Assembly (NCBI GenBank): GCA_030065635.1 | Contig: JASJDJ010000032.1 | Location: 1 to 61,554, forward strand | Length of the DNA: 61,554 bases | DNA from: Xenococcaceae cyanobacterium MO_188.B32 | GTDB taxonomy: Bacteria; Cyanobacteriota; Cyanobacteriia; Cyanobacteriales; Xenococcaceae | Direction of reading: 5' to 3' | Shown here: positions 16,614-25,671 of the stretch, one piece after another | How positions within the stretch are numbered: the stretch's first letter is position 1 | Layout: each line of letters starts with the position of its first letter | Translations under genes and position numbers: made by a program | Notes under the pieces: generated by a model | What the model saw: only the letters and a program-made list of their open reading frames with translations | Databases searched by the model: none | What the model was told of the DNA's origin: nothing

Positions 16614-17660
16614 ATGATGAATCAAGTGTTTGGGTTATCTCCATCGACTGAACTAAATTCTCCAGTGATAAATAAACGAAATCAAGCTCCCGCTAAAATA
16701 TTAATTGTTGACGATCGCCCTTATAGTCGTATGCCAGCAAGAGATTTACTCTTGTTTGAGGGTTACGAAGTAAAAGAAGTTGGCGGAGACTCCTCTGTTT
16801 TCGAGTGGGTTGTCAATCACAAGCCAGATTTAGTTTTACTGGATGTGGTGCTTTCAGAAGTAGATGGTTTTGAAATATGTAAATTACTCAAGCAAGATTA
16901 TAGAACCAGTCAAATTCCGATTATCTTAGCTGCTGTAGCCGACAATAGAGAATATCGTCGGAAAGTAAGAGAAGTTGACGGAGACGATTTTTTAACAAAA
17001 CCTTTCGATCGTTTTCAGTTGTCAACTAGGGTTAAATCTTTAATCGAGCAAAAGCGTCTCAAAGAGGGAGTAGAACAAGTACTCGTCGATATCGCCAAAG
17101 TAATGGAAAGTCGTTCCTCTGATAGTGGTAGTTCTTCTACTAGAGTTGCGAGTTTAGCCCGTTCTTTCGGTGAATATTTAAAAATCTCGCCCCAAGCGAT
17201 CGCCAATTTGGTGTTTGCTGCTCATGTTCACGACATTGGCGAAGTAGCTATTCCTGATGCTGTTTTGCTCAAAAAAGGAGAGCTAACTAATGAAGAACGA
17301 GAATTAATTCGCCAGCACGTCCTTATCGGCGAAAAACTCTGCCAGCCTCTAGATAATCGTCAAGGTGTACTACCAATCATTCGTCATCATCACGAACGGT
17401 GGGACGGTAGCGGTTATCCCGATGGTTTGGCAGGAAATCGAATTCCTCAGCTAGCACAAATTTTCCAAATTTTAGATATTTATACGGCTTTAACTAGCGA
17501 AAGACCCCATAAGCAAGCCTATACTCCTACTCAGGCTCTAGAAATTATTGCCGAAGAAACCAATAAAGGTTGGCGAAATCCTGAAGTAGTCGAGCAATTT
17601 ACCGCTTTTATCCGTGCTACGGAAGAAAAAAAACAACTTCAAGGAATTGCTCAGATTTAA
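16614..17660 (+). CDS. Response regulator with HD-GYP phosphodiesterase domain
   Basis: This 348-aa protein has a receiver domain (about 27-145) with D33/D34 and phospho-acceptor D77 in LVLLDVVL. A linker leads to an HD-GYP domain (about 160-340), which hydrolyses cyclic di-GMP. HD is at H206-D207 (H-V-H-D-I-G), HHHERWDGSGYP carries G267-Y268-P269, and LDIYTALTSERPHK follows. The usual DIGK lysine is Glu here (DIGEV), and a DA in the last motif is TA, so activity should be tested. It is monocistronic; the cognate kinase is unknown. Together with the GGDEF protein at 28 kb it shows a local c-di-GMP theme. Confidence 0.9.
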   Translation: MMNQVFGLSPSTELNSPVINKRNQAPAKILIVDDRPYSRMPARDLLLFEGYEVKEVGGDSSVFEWVVNHKPDLVLLDVVLSEVDGFEICKLLKQDYRTSQIPIILAAVADNREYRRKVREVDGDDFLTKPFDRFQLSTRVKSLIEQKRLKEGVEQVLVDIAKVMESRSSDSGSSSTRVASLARSFGEYLKISPQAIANLVFAAHVHDIGEVAIPDAVLLKKGELTNEERELIRQHVLIGEKLCQPLDNRQGVLPIIRHHHERWDGSGYPDGLAGNRIPQLAQIFQILDIYTALTSERPHKQAYTPTQALEIIAEETNKGWRNPEVVEQFTAFIRATEEKKQLQGIAQI

Positions 17661-17775
17661 CTCAAAAACCATTAAATAGTCACGATCGACTAAATCACAA
17701 AAATATTTTTTGCGCTGACTCGCAGAGACGAGCTATACTCCAAATCGGATTTATTAATACTAATCGTCAAATACC

Positions 17776-19128
17776 ATGGTAGCGGTAGCAATTTTAGCAG
17801 CAGGGCGCGGAACCCGCATGAAATCCGATTTGCCTAAAGTTTTACATGCTTTAGGAGGGCGATCGCTCGTCGAACGAGTATTAGATAGTTGTCAGATACT
17901 TAACCCAGAAAGGCAGATAGTCATTGTGGGCTATCAGGGAGAAAAAATCAAACAAGCATTAAATTATAGAAACAATGTAGAATTTGTCGAGCAAACAGAA
18001 CAACTGGGAACCGGTCATGCTGTTCGAAAATTACTTCCCTGCTTAAATGGATTTTCTGGAGATTTACTAGTTGTCAATGGCGATGCGCCTTTATTGCGCC
18101 CAGAAACTCTACAAAAACTGGTTCAAACTCATCAGCAAAATCAAAATGCAGCTACTCTTCTTACTGCTCATTTACCTAATCCCCAGGGGTATGGGCGAGT
18201 ATTTTGTGCTGGAGATAATCTCGTCAATCAAATTGTAGAAGACCGTGATTGTAGTCCTGCTCAAAAACAAAATTATCGTGTTAATGCTGGTATTTATTGT
18301 TTTAATTGGCAAAAATTAGCTACAATTCTGCCTAAACTCTCTACCAATAACGAGCAACAAGAATACTATTTGACTGAAGTTGTCGATTATCTTACTCCTG
18401 TTATGGCGGTTGATGCAGAAGATTACCTCGAAATTACAGGAGTTAACGATCGCCAGCAATTAGCTACAGCCTACGATATTTTACAAGTACGTATTAAAAA
18501 TAATTGGATGAAAGCAGGGGTAACTATGATTAACCCCGACAGTATTACTATTGACGAAACTGTAAAATTACAACCAGATGTAATTATCGAACCGCAAACT
18601 CACTTACGCGGAAACACAGAGATTGGTGAAGGAAGTCGAATTGGACCTGGTAGTCTGATTGAAAATAGCCAAATCGGTGACAATGTCACTGTACAATTTT
18701 CTGTAGTCAGCGATTCTCAAGTTAGCTCTAATAGCAGAATTGGACCTTATGCCCATCTTCGTGGTCAAGCTGTAGTAGGAGAAAATTGTCGAGTTGGCAA
18801 TTTTGTCGAGTTGAAAAAGACTACTATTGGCAACCAAACTAATGTAGCTCACTTGTCTTATTTAGGGGATGCGACTTTAGGTGGTTGTGTCAATGTTGGT
18901 GCGGGAACAATTACGGCTAACTATGACGGTGTCAGAAAACATCAAACTATCATTGGCGATCGCACTAAAACAGGGGCTAATAGCGTTATGGTCGCTCCTG
19001 TTACCTTGGGGGAAGATGTTACTGTAGCTGCTGGTTCAGTAGTTACCAGAGATGTAGCTGACGATTGCTTAGTAATCTCTCGTTCTCGTCAGAGGGAGAT
19101 TGAAGGTTGGCGGATGAGAAGTGAATAG
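17776..19128 (+). CDS. glmU: GlmU: GlcNAc-1-P uridyltransferase / glucosamine-1-P acetyltransferase
   Basis: This bifunctional 450-aa enzyme makes UDP-GlcNAc for peptidoglycan and LPS. The N-terminal pyrophosphorylase has [17 protein letters not shown] at 7-23, QLGTGHAV and NGDAPLL. The C-terminal left-handed beta-helix has hexapeptide repeats (about 250-435), including [21 protein letters not shown] and [10 protein letters not shown] with the acetyl-CoA-site residues. Length is normal. The stop codon (19126-19128) runs directly into a GC-rich hairpin that probably marks the transcript end. Confidence 0.96.
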   Translation: MVAVAILAAGRGTRMKSDLPKVLHALGGRSLVERVLDSCQILNPERQIVIVGYQGEKIKQALNYRNNVEFVEQTEQLGTGHAVRKLLPCLNGFSGDLLVVNGDAPLLRPETLQKLVQTHQQNQNAATLLTAHLPNPQGYGRVFCAGDNLVNQIVEDRDCSPAQKQNYRVNAGIYCFNWQKLATILPKLSTNNEQQEYYLTEVVDYLTPVMAVDAEDYLEITGVNDRQQLATAYDILQVRIKNNWMKAGVTMINPDSITIDETVKLQPDVIIEPQTHLRGNTEIGEGSRIGPGSLIENSQIGDNVTVQFSVVSDSQVSSNSRIGPYAHLRGQAVVGENCRVGNFVELKKTTIGNQTNVAHLSYLGDATLGGCVNVGAGTITANYDGVRKHQTIIGDRTKTGANSVMVAPVTLGEDVTVAAGSVVTRDVADDCLVISRSRQREIEGWRMRSE

Positions 19129-19148
19129 GGGCGGTTTGCGAACCGCCC
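19129..19148. repeat. GC-rich hairpin after glmU
   Basis: GGGCGGTT / AACCGCCC, a perfect 8-bp stem with a TGCG tetraloop, starts at the base after the glmU stop. It matches the style of dispersed GC-rich palindromes found in cyanobacteria and is strikingly GC-rich for this region. Confidence 0.75.
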
Positions 19149-19165
19149 GTACATTTATTAGCTAG

Positions 19166-19186
19166 GGGCAAGGCAGTGCCTTGCCC
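19166..19186. repeat. Second GC-rich palindrome after glmU
   Basis: GGGCAAGGCA-G-TGCCTTGCCC is a perfect palindrome with 10-bp arms, 17 bp after the first hairpin. The two together, with the CGTAC flanks, look like a tandem of mobile or dispersed repeat units rather than an ordinary terminator. Confidence 0.75.
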
Positions 19187-19406
19187 ATACACGAGTAAAG
19201 GTAGTGTTGTGCCCGTACGGCGATCGGTTATATTTTGTCTGGAAAAAAAGTTCGTCATTGCTCTAATATTTGAGGGTAGGTTCTCAAAAACTACAAACAA
19301 AAGATTTGAGGAATTATGGTCGGGCTGAAATACCGATTTTGGTATTAGTATTAGTCAGCAGTATATTATTGTTTTTCTCAAACTCCGAACTCCAGACTCC
19401 TATTAG

Positions 19407-20560
19407 AGGATTGCTGACTTTAGAGATGGTAGTTTTAATTCAACTACAGCCGACTACTGGACTATAAACGGTGCGGGAACGGGCTTGAGACCTCCTAATA
19501 ATAGAGACTTTGGTTTTGGGCTTTCTAACCAAATTGCTCTTGGGGGAGGGTCTTTTAGTAATAATTTTGGTTATAGCATTCCCGATGCAGCAAGTTCTCA
19601 TCCTTCCCAATTGCAGCAGTTTGGGATTAATAAAGTTGATGAAGTAGCGGTAGTACGCTATCAAACTTTTTCAGATGTGGCTAAAAATTCGCGGGAGCAA
19701 TATCACGTTCAAGTAGCTTTGTTGCAGACAGACCCCAATCTTGAAGGGTTTCCTAATTTCGGTCACGATCTTTCTTTAGAAACAGAGAGTAGATTTGTAA
19801 GTCTGAATGCTGCCAATAGCGATCGCTTGCAACTCACTGCTAATGTGGAAAATATCGAAAATATAACTCCAGCGCAAAAAAATGCCTATTTCGATAACAC
19901 CATGACTGGTGCCGACTTAGATCCCGAATATACTAATCTAGTTATTTGGCGAAATGAGCCAGGAGTTGGCACGAATATCGAACAGTGGAGTAATAATTCC
20001 CTTGGAGACTATGATATTGCTAATGAGCTTGTCAATCAGTTTCCCCAAAATCAAAACCCAGATTATGCTCTCTTTAATGAAATTAGAGTTTTTCTACAGC
20101 GAGGTGGTACTAACGTAGATTTGATTCGTGAGGGTGTAGATATTAACAATGTCCAAATTGGAATTAACCAACTTCACGTAGGTATTACTAAAAGGACAGA
20201 TTTTAACCTCGATTATCGTACCGATGCTGCTGACTTTATACTTTGGAATACTTATCGTAATCGCGATGGAATTCAGACTATTTTAACTGGAGATGCAGAT
20301 AATAATGGCTCGATCGATCTGAATGATTTTGAACTCTGGCAAGATAATCGAGGGCTTATTCACGATTCTAATGCTACTCAAAGCCAATCTGTCTATACTT
20401 ACGATACAGAAACAGCCGAATATATAATCGTGTTTTAGCGATCGAAGAAATTAATATTTTATCTAGTTCTTCAATACCACCTAGTAACGAAACAGCCCTT
20501 TTTTCTAAAGATTTCAATAATTTAGAAGCATTAGAAACTGAGTCGATGATTGATGTATAG
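19407..20560 (+). pseudogene. Dockerin-like secreted protein, truncated and frameshifted
   Basis: The frame is open from 19407 (after a TAG at 19404-19406), but has no ATG/GTG; the first permitted start is a TTG at 19485. The coding-like text upstream of that TTG (R-I-A-D-F-R-D-G-S-F, Y-W-T-I-N-G) shows that the 5' end is missing. Two EF-hand-like calcium motifs typical of a dockerin domain are visible: D-F-N-L-D-Y-R-T-D-A-A-D-F and D-A-D-N-N-G-S-I-D-L-N-D-F. The frame stops at 20436-20438 inside a TTTT run. Adding one T keeps it open for about 40 more codons to a TAG at 20558-20560. It is probably a degraded calcium-binding exoprotein, or a sequencing error at the homopolymer. Confidence 0.6.
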
Positions 20561-20592
20561 GGATTCTTATTGGTAACTTACTAATAGAAAAA

Positions 20593-21129
20593 ATGAATCC
20601 GTTATTTCATATAAAAACACCAAGATTAAATTTACGGTATTTCACACCCAATGACTTGGATATTTTAACTCCAATTTTTGCCGATCCTGAGGTGATGCAC
20701 TATTCAATTAGTGGAGTGAAAACGCGATCGCAAACTGAAGAATTCATTAATCGGAGGCTTTCTCAGTATCAAAAATATAATTTTGGTCTTTATGCAATAG
20801 TTCATCAAGCAAATCAAGAATTAATTGGTTACTGTGGCTTATTAGTTTGGAATTTTGAGACTGGCGAAGAGATTGAAATTGGTTATCGTCTAGCTAGAGC
20901 ATATTGGGGTCAAGGTTTAGCTACAGAAGCAGCCATAGCAGTACGGGATTATGCTTGGAAACAACTAAATATAAATAGGTTGATTTGTATAATCGACCCA
21001 GATAATATTCGTTCTATTCGTGTTGCGAAAAAGCTAGGAATGAATTATGAAAAAGATACAGTTATTGAAAATATAAATGTTAGCATTTATAGTATATCGA
21101 GTAGTGATAATTTATTTCCAAAATCCTAA
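20593..21129 (+). CDS. GNAT-family N-acetyltransferase (RimJ/RimL-like)
   Basis: This 178-aa acetyltransferase begins with the TPRLNLRYFTPNDLDIL motif of the RimJ/RimL (Acetyltransf_3) group. The acetyl-CoA binding segment is around A-Y-W-G-Q-G-L-A-T-E-A (about residues 114-124), followed by DPDNIRSIRVAKKLGM. The acceptor substrate is unknown; relatives acetylate ribosomal protein termini or small amines. Its stop codon overlaps by 4 bp that of the convergent Uma2 gene. Confidence 0.87.
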   Translation: MNPLFHIKTPRLNLRYFTPNDLDILTPIFADPEVMHYSISGVKTRSQTEEFINRRLSQYQKYNFGLYAIVHQANQELIGYCGLLVWNFETGEEIEIGYRLARAYWGQGLATEAAIAVRDYAWKQLNINRLICIIDPDNIRSIRVAKKLGMNYEKDTVIENINVSIYSISSSDNLFPKS

Positions 21130-21710
21130 ATCTCTGACTTGGGAAAAACAGAAGCTAACTCCAAAGTCATTTTGTCAAAACTAGGCACAACAATTTTCTC
21201 GTTAGGTAAAAAAATATTTTTAGTCCTATAATCAGATTTACCTTGCGGATCGGCAAAAGGTTGACTATAAACCTCTAAACGATTATCCACTAAATTAAAA
21301 ATCCAATAATTATTGATTCCTACTTCTGCATAAAGAGATAACTTAGTTTCTCTGTCATACTGAAGAGTAGAGTCAGAAATTTCAATAACTAAAATAATAT
21401 CTTCCACCGTAGGATGAGCAGAAAGATAATTATCTGCTTTCTTCTTAGCAATAACTACATCGGGTTCTGGTTCACTGTTTAAAGGAAGAATAATTGGCTC
21501 TTGTCCTCTAACATTAGCTAGATTGTACAGTAGTCTATAAAGCTCACCAAATACAAGTGAATTACAAACAGAGTGGGGAGTTCTTTTTGGAGCCATGTCA
21601 ATGATTTCTCCTCTAATCAGTTCTATTCTGTCGTTTTCTGTAAAAAATCCCAAATCTACTAGTTTGTGATATTCGTCTATGCTGAACTTTCTACGAGAAG
21701 CAATAACCAT
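21126..21710 (-). CDS. Uma2-family (DUF820) PD-(D/E)XK nuclease-fold protein
   Basis: This 194-aa protein belongs to a family hugely expanded in cyanobacteria. Nuclease-fold residues are visible: E in NSEPEPDVVIAKK, and the following IILVIEISDSTLQYDRETKLSLYAEVGI segment with E/K. The N-terminal FSIDEYHKLVDLGFFTENDRIELIRGEI is the typical opening. Members are often attributed to transposon-derived or restriction-like endonucleases, but the biological role is not established. It overlaps the convergent GNAT stop and is divergent from the VOC gene. Confidence 0.88.
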   Translation of the reverse strand: MVIASRRKFSIDEYHKLVDLGFFTENDRIELIRGEIIDMAPKRTPHSVCNSLVFGELYRLLYNLANVRGQEPIILPLNSEPEPDVVIAKKKADNYLSAHPTVEDIILVIEISDSTLQYDRETKLSLYAEVGINNYWIFNLVDNRLEVYSQPFADPQGKSDYRTKNIFLPNEKIVVPSFDKMTLELASVFPKSEI

Positions 21711-21762
21711 TAGATAAATTAAAAAGACTTCAATATTACAATTTTAAGTGAGTGTTTTACCA

Positions 21763-22425
21763 ATGATTGAAATAGATCATTTTTTTGTCTGTACAAATAT
21801 TAATGCTCCAGAAATCGAGCGGGTACTTAATTGTGGCTTAATAGAAGGAAGATCTAACATTCATCCAGGTCAGGGAACTGCTAATAGATGTATTTTCTTT
21901 CATAATGCTATGTTAGAGTTCCTTTGGGTTACTGACGAGCAGGAAGTTCGTACTCCTCTTATTGCGCCAACTCATCTGTGGGAAAAATGGCGTTATCAAG
22001 AAACTGGCTATTCACCTTTCGGAATTGGTTTTCGTAGAATTACCAACTCAACAACACTGCCATTTGCAACTTGGGCTTATTGTCCTCCCTATTTACCTCC
22101 TAATTTTCAAATAGATATTGCTAGCAATACTGATAGCAAAGAGCCACTATTATTTATTATTCCAAACGGGAGCAGACCCGATACTCAACCTCGGAAGCTT
22201 CGTCAACCTATAGAACATCCCAACAAAATGCGAGAGATTACTGGTATTAAGATTACTATTCCTAGCAATAAACCGTTTTCTCCTGCCATTAGCGCAATTC
22301 AAGTATTAGATTTAGTTACTTTTAAAACTGGAAAAGAGCATTTAGCAGAGATAGAATTCGCTCGCGGAATTCAAAAGCAGACAATTGATTATAGACCTGT
22401 TTTACCGCTTCAGTTTCGCTGGTAA
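21763..22425 (+). CDS. VOC/glyoxalase-like domain protein
   Basis: This 220-aa protein begins with M-I-E-I-D-H-F-F-V-C-T, the characteristic first strand of a vicinal-oxygen-chelate module carrying a metal-ligand His, and has a conserved FFHNAMLEFLWV segment. The ATG at 21763 is preferred over a GTG at 21748. It is a single gene with unknown substrate; relatives are annotated as glyoxalase-like or hypothetical. Convergent with hemB. Confidence 0.7.
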   Translation: MIEIDHFFVCTNINAPEIERVLNCGLIEGRSNIHPGQGTANRCIFFHNAMLEFLWVTDEQEVRTPLIAPTHLWEKWRYQETGYSPFGIGFRRITNSTTLPFATWAYCPPYLPPNFQIDIASNTDSKEPLLFIIPNGSRPDTQPRKLRQPIEHPNKMREITGIKITIPSNKPFSPAISAIQVLDLVTFKTGKEHLAEIEFARGIQKQTIDYRPVLPLQFRW

Positions 22426-22558
22426 GAAATAGAAATATTGAATTAACTATGATGAAAATAACCAAAATTCTCAAAAAACCCAGCACCGGGCGCAGCTAAA
22501 AACAGCTTTATATCCTTAAAGACTAATTAAATAGGGATTTATAGAGAGGATAATTTTA

Positions 22559-22601
22559 GTTATTAGTAGCTATTCTTTAGTTTTGTCTAACTACTAATAA
22601 C
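22559..22601. repeat. 11-bp inverted repeat between VOC gene and hemB
   Basis: GTTATTAGTAG (22559-22569) and CTACTAATAAC (22591-22601) are perfect complements with a 21-nt AT-rich loop, in the convergent intergenic region. The arm sequence belongs to the same TTAGTAG-like family as the heptamer repeats elsewhere in the window. Confidence 0.7.
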
Positions 22602-22669
22602 ACATACTATCAAGTCTTAAACCAAAGAAGCTCGAGCGAAAAAGCTGACAGCTAATTTGAAGCTAAAAA

Positions 22670-23653
22670 CTATTCGTTCAACCAACGCACTGCATCTTTA
22701 GCATGATAAGTCAGAATTAAATCTGCACCAGCACGCTTAAAACTAGTCAAAGTTTCTAGAGCGACTTTTTTCTCATCAATCCAACCATTTAAAGCTGCTG
22801 CTTTAATCATGGAATATTCGCCAGAAACGTTGTAAGCAGCGACGGGTAGATTGGTAATTTCTTTGACTCGCCAAATAATATCCATGTAGGATAGGGCAGG
22901 TTTGACCATTAACATATCTGCCCCTTCAGCGATATCTAGCTCTACTTCTTTGAGGGCTTCTCTACCATTAGCAGGATCCATTTGATAGGTACGTCGATCG
23001 CCGTACTGGGGGGCAGATTCGGCAGCATCGCGGAAGGGTCCATAATATGCCGAAGCGTACTTAGCAGCATAGGACAAAATGGGCGTATTTTCAAATCCTG
23101 CTTCGTCTAAACCCTGTCTAATTGCCTGGACAAAACCATCCATCATACCCGATGGAGCAATAATATCTGCTCCTGCTTTGGCTTGAGAAACGGCAGTTTT
23201 CTTTAATAATTCTAGAGTGGGATCGTTTAATACTTTTCCTGTTAAATCCCCTACTTCTAAATAACCACAATGACCATGAGTTGTGTATTCACACAAACAA
23301 GTGTCCGCAATTACAACTAATTCTGGTACGGCTTCTTTGACTGCGGTTGCTGCCTTTTGCACAATACCACAATCGTGCCAAGCACCTGTTGCCTCTGTGT
23401 CTTTAGTATCTGGGATACCAAAAAGGATAATCGAAGGAATACCCAGATCGTAAACTTCTTTGGCTTCTGCCACAATTTTATCTACAGAGAGTTGATATAC
23501 TCCTGGCATGGAAACTACTTCTTTGGCAATGCTTTCTCCTGGAACGGCGAATAAAGGATAGATGAGATCGCTAGCATTAAGAGAAACTTCTTGCACCATA
23601 CGGCGCAATTGAGGTGTGCTGCGGAGACGGCGAGGGCGATTAATGGGAAACAT
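22670..23653 (-). CDS. hemB: Delta-aminolevulinic acid dehydratase (porphobilinogen synthase)
   Basis: This protein of about 327 aa condenses two 5-aminolevulinates to porphobilinogen for haem, chlorophyll, bilin and corrin synthesis. The start [20 protein letters not shown] is typical; an in-frame TTG 15 bp upstream (23668) was rejected. Active-site features are [14 protein letters not shown] (metal-site cysteines), the lysine in [17 protein letters not shown], and the Schiff-base lysine in [15 protein letters not shown]. Length is normal. Confidence 0.96.
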   Translation of the reverse strand: MFPINRPRRLRSTPQLRRMVQEVSLNASDLIYPLFAVPGESIAKEVVSMPGVYQLSVDKIVAEAKEVYDLGIPSIILFGIPDTKDTEATGAWHDCGIVQKAATAVKEAVPELVVIADTCLCEYTTHGHCGYLEVGDLTGKVLNDPTLELLKKTAVSQAKAGADIIAPSGMMDGFVQAIRQGLDEAGFENTPILSYAAKYASAYYGPFRDAAESAPQYGDRRTYQMDPANGREALKEVELDIAEGADMLMVKPALSYMDIIWRVKEITNLPVAAYNVSGEYSMIKAAALNGWIDEKKVALETLTSFKRAGADLILTYHAKDAVRWLNE

Positions 23654-23710
23654 ATTTTTTGGATACAATTCTGCTTATAAATCGATCGAGTCTGACAATA
23701 TAACAAAAAC

Positions 23711-23752
23711 TAATAGCTAATAGCTAACAGCTAACAGCTAACAGCTAATAAC
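23711..23752. repeat. Heptanucleotide tandem repeat (TAAYAGC)n
   Basis: Six 7-bp units run in phase: TAATAGC x2, TAACAGC x3, TAATAAC. They lie between hemB and rpsD in the divergent promoter region. Member of a family of short heptamer repeats found at several gene ends in this window. Confidence 0.9.
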
Positions 23753-23919
23753 TTCTAATAAGTGTAAGGCGATCGCTGACCGTTAAGATACAGATTTTTT
23801 CATTACTCAATGTTTTGTAACCTTGTTAACCGAGCCAGGAATTAAAGTTATTAAAGTCCGTCGATTTCGTTATATAATTTTATATTTGGGGCTATTTTTA
23901 TAGATAAGGAGAATATTAT

Positions 23920-24528
23920 ATGTCTCGATATAGAGGTCCGCGTCTGCGGATCGTTCGTCGTCTGGGAGAATTACCTGGATTAACTAGAAAAAATGCGCGT
24001 AAAGCTTATCCACCAGGTCAACACGGACAAAATCGACGTAAACGTTCTGAATATGCTATTCGTTTAGAAGAAAAACAAAAACTCCGCTTCAATTATGGCG
24101 TAACAGAAAAACAATTAATTCGTTATGTGAGAAAAGCCCGTCGTACGACTGGTTCAACAGGACAAGCTTTATTACAATTTTTAGAAATGCGGTTGGATAA
24201 TACTGTCTTCCGTTTGGGTATGGCAGGAACTATTCCCGGAGCGCGTCAACTAGTCAATCATGGTCATATTACTGTTAACGATCGAGTAGTTAATATTGCT
24301 AGCTATCAGTGTCGTCCTGGAGATGTGATTAAAGTTAGAGACCGCGAACGCTCCCGCCGTCTGGTAGAAACCAACATGGAATATCCGGGATTAGCTAATC
24401 TTCCTACCCATTTAGAATACGATAAAAATACCATGACCGGCAAAGTCAACGGCATAATTGAAAGGGAATGGGTTGCTTTGCCAATCAACGAACTGTTAGT
24501 GATTGAGTACTACTCACGGATGGCGTAA
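23920..24528 (+). CDS. rpsD: 30S ribosomal protein S4
   Basis: This 202-aa primary 16S-binding ribosomal protein starts [10 protein letters not shown] as in cyanobacteria and plastids. It contains the S4 RNA-binding domain (about 90-150: [23 protein letters not shown]) and ends in MA. There is a strong ribosome site AAGGAG at 23906-23911. It stands alone here rather than in the rpsM-rpsK-rpoA operon, as is usual in cyanobacteria. Confidence 0.98.
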   Translation: MSRYRGPRLRIVRRLGELPGLTRKNARKAYPPGQHGQNRRKRSEYAIRLEEKQKLRFNYGVTEKQLIRYVRKARRTTGSTGQALLQFLEMRLDNTVFRLGMAGTIPGARQLVNHGHITVNDRVVNIASYQCRPGDVIKVRDRERSRRLVETNMEYPGLANLPTHLEYDKNTMTGKVNGIIEREWVALPINELLVIEYYSRMA

Positions 24529-24530
24529 TT

Positions 24531-24551
24531 CAGTTATCAGTTATCAGTTAT
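24531..24551. repeat. (CAGTTAT)3 heptamer repeat after rpsD
   Basis: Three perfect copies of CAGTTAT begin 2 bp after the rpsD stop codon, between the convergent rpsD and moaA genes. Same class as the other heptamer repeats. Confidence 0.85.
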
Positions 24552-24573
24552 TAACTACAAACTACGAACTAAT

Positions 24574-25590
24574 TTATCCGCCGATTTGGGACATGGTGCG
24601 AGTATAGCTACCTGCTAGAGTACCAGAGTCCCTTTGCTTATAGTTAATTTCAGGTTTGAGTAATAGTATTTCCGCGACTTTGGCTCTAAGATCTTGGGGA
24701 TCGCTACCGCTACGTAAAGCAGTCTTGAGATCGATTTGACCTGTTTGATTGAGTAAACAAGGACGCAACCAACCATCAGCAGATAAACGCATCCGATTGC
24801 AGCGATCGCAAAAACATTCAGACATCTGAGAAATAAAACCGAGAGTTCCTTTTGCACCAGGGATTTGCCAGACATCAGCAGGGCCATTTCCCTTAACTTG
24901 AGACTCTTCTAGACCCCAACGAGAAGCAATACGCTCCCGTAACTCAGCCGAAGGAATCCAAGCGCGATCGGCTTCGCTGCCTCGCGTAGCGAGATCGCTA
25001 AATAGTTTACCATTGCCAATAGGCATAAATTCAATAAACCTAACGTGCCAATTGCGCTCGATTGTTAAGGCTGCTAAATCTAATATTTCTCCATCATTCA
25101 AACCAGGAATAATCACTACATTTAACTTCAACGGGTTAAAACCTACTCGATACGCTGCTAAAATTCCTGCCCAGGTTTTATCCCAGCGTGTACGTCCCCG
25201 ATTACCGATAATATTATCGAAAGTTTGAGGATTTAAAGAATCGAGACTAATATTAATTCGACGCAAACCCGCATCATAAAGTTTTTGTGCTAGATCGACT
25301 AATAAAAAACCATTAGTAGTTAGAGACAAGTCTCGAGTCTGGGGTAAAGAAGCAATCTGACTAACTATATCTACTAGATCTGGACGTAATAAAGGTTCTC
25401 CTCCAGTTAAGCGAAACTTACAAAAACCCAGGGGAATGAATACTTCTTTAAGTAAAGTTATTATTTCCGCTCGTGTCAGTAAGTCTTGACGCAAAATGTA
25501 ATCTAGCTCAGTACCTTCTGGCATACAGTACTGACACCGAAAATTACATCGATCGAGCAAACTGATCCGTAGATAGTCTATTGTGTTCAT
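24574..25590 (-). CDS. moaA: GTP 3',8-cyclase MoaA (Mo-cofactor biosynthesis)
   Basis: This 338-aa radical-SAM enzyme starts molybdopterin synthesis from GTP with MoaC. The N-terminal cluster motif is C-N-F-R-C-Q-Y-C; the C-terminal cluster cysteines are in [10 protein letters not shown] and C-L-L-N. The conserved GG C-terminus is present. Unusual: between GNGKLFSD and RAWIPSAEL sit nine extra residues (L-A-T-R-G-S-E-A-D) encoded by a palindromic element inserted into a HIP1 site. The insertion keeps the frame and falls in what is probably a surface loop, so the enzyme is likely active. Confidence 0.95.
   Translation of the reverse strand: MNTIDYLRISLLDRCNFRCQYCMPEGTELDYILRQDLLTRAEIITLLKEVFIPLGFCKFRLTGGEPLLRPDLVDIVSQIASLPQTRDLSLTTNGFLLVDLAQKLYDAGLRRINISLDSLNPQTFDNIIGNRGRTRWDKTWAGILAAYRVGFNPLKLNVVIIPGLNDGEILDLAALTIERNWHVRFIEFMPIGNGKLFSDLATRGSEADRAWIPSAELRERIASRWGLEESQVKGNGPADVWQIPGAKGTLGFISQMSECFCDRCNRMRLSADGWLRPCLLNQTGQIDLKTALRSGSDPQDLRAKVAEILLLKPEINYKQRDSGTLAGSYTRTMSQIGG
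24970..24996. repeat. 27-bp palindromic element inserted in moaA within a HIP1 octamer
   Basis: Removing these 27 bp restores a perfect GCGATCGC spanning the junction and the usual MoaA protein sequence. The insert contains GCTTCGCTGCCTCGCGTAGCGAG, i.e. imperfect self-complementary TCGC/GCGA arms, and is far more GC-rich than the gene. It is a dispersed HIP1-associated repeat; related CTTCGC-type text occurs near 40364-40390 and 53373-53385. Confidence 0.8.
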
Positions 25591-25671
25591 TCCCCTTAAG
25601 TTTATTCTTTTAATTGAATTAGTAATAGCCGATCTGACTATACTAATCTTGCTATTGTTCTCACGGAATTT

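Noticed and set aside
21126-21710. Uma2 gene as evidence of an active mobile element
   Set aside because: No inverted repeats, transposase or target duplication were seen around it.
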